Below, one piece after another: positions 62,615 through 64,000 of a stretch of 64,000 nucleotides of DNA. Position numbers and translations under genes: made by a program. This DNA comes from DATJIG01 sp050260515 (GTDB lineage Bacteria; Pseudomonadota; Alphaproteobacteria; SMXQ01). The stretch lies in NCBI GenBank assembly GCA_050260515.1, contig JBLNCI010000002.1, forward strand, positions 8,571 through 72,570. The letters are read 5' to 3'. The first letter of the stretch is position 1, and every line of letters begins with the position of its first letter. Under the pieces are notes generated by a model. That model did not search any database. It was not told the origin of the DNA and saw only the letters and a program-made list of their open reading frames with translations.

Positions 62615-63880
62615 TCAGATCGTCTCGCCCACCGCGAGCGGCGCCGCCGGCCGCCGCGCCCCGCGCCGCCGCATGGCGAGGCGATGGCGCAAGAGCACGC
62701 CGCGCCGGCCGCGCAGCAGAGGATGCGTCCTGCGCACCGGCACCGGGCGGTTGTGCCAGGTCGTGAGCACGACGAACAGGCAGTGCAGCGCGCCGTTGAG
62801 CAGGTAGCCGCCGAGGAACAGGTAGAACATGAAGATCGCGCCGGCGAGGATCCGGTTACGGGCGCCGTGGAACAGCGCGACGCCGACGAACCACATGAAC
62901 AGCGCCAGCGCCGGCACGCCGTACTCGAGCGCGACCTTGATCCATGTCGGGTCGTGGGCGAGGTAGGTGAGGAACGCGTCCTGCATCACCTTGTCGATCG
63001 CGCCCGAGCCCATGCCGAACAAGAGCGACATCGGCGAGGTGATGACGAAGTCGCGCATCAGCAGGAACGGCGAGATGAAGCGGGCGAAGGCGCTCGATTC
63101 GGTCGACTCGAACTCGCTGACACGGCTGGTGATGGCGCTCAGATCGAACGCGCCGCTGAACATCGCGACGACCAGCAGCACCGCGCCCGCGGCGACCACC
63201 ATGCTGGCGTTGCCGCGCTTCAGAAGGATGAACGGCAGGAACGCGCCCACCAGCAGCAGCCCGGTGCCGGAGTACGACAGCAGCAGCGCGATGGCGTAGA
63301 GCGCGAGCCGCAGCGGCCGGCGCCGCCCGAACGCCTCGATCAGGATGGCGAGGCCGAGGAACTGCGAGAAGAACGACGGCTCGAGGAAGAACACGCCGTT
63401 CGCCTTCATGATCTCGGATTCGTACTCGACCGGGATGATGACGTTGTAGTTCTGCAGCAGGAACGAGTCCGGCACGTAGCTGTCGAACGGGAACACCGGC
63501 TCCCAGCCGACCACGTACTGCAGCGCGTACTGCGCGATGCCGACCGCGGCGGCGACGGTCATGAACTTGAGGAACACGTTCATCGCGTGGGCGAACGCGC
63601 CGGTCGGGTATTTCAGCCGGAACAGGTAGAGGACGTAGATCGACAGGAGGTACGAGAACGACGACAGCGACGCCATCGCGTCCGACACGATGACCGAGAT
63701 CGTCATCACGCCCATGGCGGCGAAGAAGGCCGCGGTCACGCCGGTGTTGACCACCAGCCGGCCGCGGAACAGCAGCGTCAGGAAGACGAGGTAGCCCGCC
63801 ACGAACGCCGCGGGTACCTGGGCGGTGTCGCTGAGCGGCACTGCGAAGCGCTGGAGAAAGATGCACGCCGCGATCATCAC
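62615..63880 (-). CDS. O-antigen ligase/polymerase-like membrane protein, N terminus incomplete
   Basis: At least 421 residues and about ten to twelve membrane helices, with a large periplasmic loop (VFPFDSYVPDSFLLQNYNVI, FFLEPSFFSQFLGLAIL) and a GTGLLLVGAFLPFIL helix. This is the general layout of Wzy/WaaL (O-antigen polymerase or ligase) proteins, which need little sequence identity. In-frame codons continue upstream of the GTG/ATG at 63880 as protein-like sequence until the GC homopolymer at the window end, so the true start is probably missing. The C-terminal 45 residues are Arg-rich and unusual. It may finish the polysaccharide made by the cluster at 40-48 kb. Confidence 0.7.
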   Translation of the reverse strand: MMIAACIFLQRFAVPLSDTAQVPAAFVAGYLVFLTLLFRGRLVVNTGVTAAFFAAMGVMTISVIVSDAMASLSSFSYLLSIYVLYLFRLKYPTGAFAHAMNVFLKFMTVAAAVGIAQYALQYVVGWEPVFPFDSYVPDSFLLQNYNVIIPVEYESEIMKANGVFFLEPSFFSQFLGLAILIEAFGRRRPLRLALYAIALLLSYSGTGLLLVGAFLPFILLKRGNASMVVAAGAVLLVVAMFSGAFDLSAITSRVSEFESTESSAFARFISPFLLMRDFVITSPMSLLFGMGSGAIDKVMQDAFLTYLAHDPTWIKVALEYGVPALALFMWFVGVALFHGARNRILAGAIFMFYLFLGGYLLNGALHCLFVVLTTWHNRPVPVRRTHPLLRGRRGVLLRHRLAMRRRGARRPAAPLAVGETI

Positions 63881-63929
63881 CGTGAGGCAGCTCGCGGTGA
63901 CTCCGTCGGGGGCGACCGCCCGGCGGCGG

Positions 63930-64000
63930 CGGGGGGGCCAGGGCCCCCCCCCGGGCCCCGCGCCCCGGGCGGGGGGGGGGGGGGGGTGGGAGGGGGTTGT
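63930..64000. other. Homopolymer G/C tract at the window end
   Basis: Runs of 7-16 G or C in a row, unlike anything else in the window. This looks like a low-quality contig end, not biology. Any reading frame crossing it is unreliable. Confidence 0.8.

Overview
The window is GC-rich, densely coded DNA, most likely a chromosome segment of an alphaproteobacterium, probably of the Hyphomicrobiales (Rhizobiales). This is inferred from the HWE-type histidine kinase, the expanded family of Bug-type solute-binding proteins, the NirK/NsrR cluster, REP-like palindromes and strong codon bias. The last ~70 bases are homopolymer-rich and look like a poor contig end. No rRNA, tRNA, CRISPR array or complete insertion sequence was seen.

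Layout. 1-12.4 kb is a stress, envelope and signalling block: a phosphoesterase cut by the window edge, a CarS-like membrane protein, a decayed SDR gene, manganese catalase, a fused double DUF6328 membrane protein, a lone GroEL, an L,D-transpeptidase with its YcbK-like partner, and two receiver-only response regulators facing an HWE kinase.

12.4-34.7 kb is a catabolic island. Seven complete tripartite-tricarboxylate-transporter (Bug/TctC) binding proteins and one fragment are interleaved with hydantoinase/oxoprolinase subunits (one A, two B), two TauD-type dioxygenases around a GMC oxidoreductase, a UbiD decarboxylase, a 4,5-dihydroxyphthalate-decarboxylase-like protein, an isochorismatase-like hydrolase and a MarR-like regulator. 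No TctA/TctB membrane genes are present. Twelve same-strand genes run almost without gaps from about 32.5 to 17.7 kb.

34.8-39.7 kb holds a cupredoxin, a di-heme peroxidase translationally coupled to a large sensor kinase, and a DoxX-like membrane protein. 39.7-48.4 kb is an exopolysaccharide cluster: three family-2 glycosyltransferases divergent from a Wzc-like tyrosine kinase, then a priming sugar-phosphate transferase and a family-4 glycosyltransferase. An O-antigen-ligase-like gene lies at the far right end.

48.4-54.0 kb is a mosaic: REP-like palindromes, a terminase-small-subunit-like gene carrying an in-frame palindromic insertion, another sensor kinase, and a cold-shock protein next to a fatty acid desaturase. 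54.0-56.6 kb encodes a probable type I-secreted protein with four calcium-dependent xylan-binding-like (CBM60) modules and a serralysin-like C-terminal region.

56.9-62.6 kb is a copper/nitrosative-stress module: NirK-like nitrite reductase, two c-type cytochromes, a two-domain multicopper oxidase, CopC, CopD and an NsrR-like regulator. Three NsrR-like 23-bp dyads lie in front of its transcription units. The best candidates for new biology are the CBM60 array protein, the compact NsrR copper module, the orphan binding-protein island and the coding palindrome insertion.
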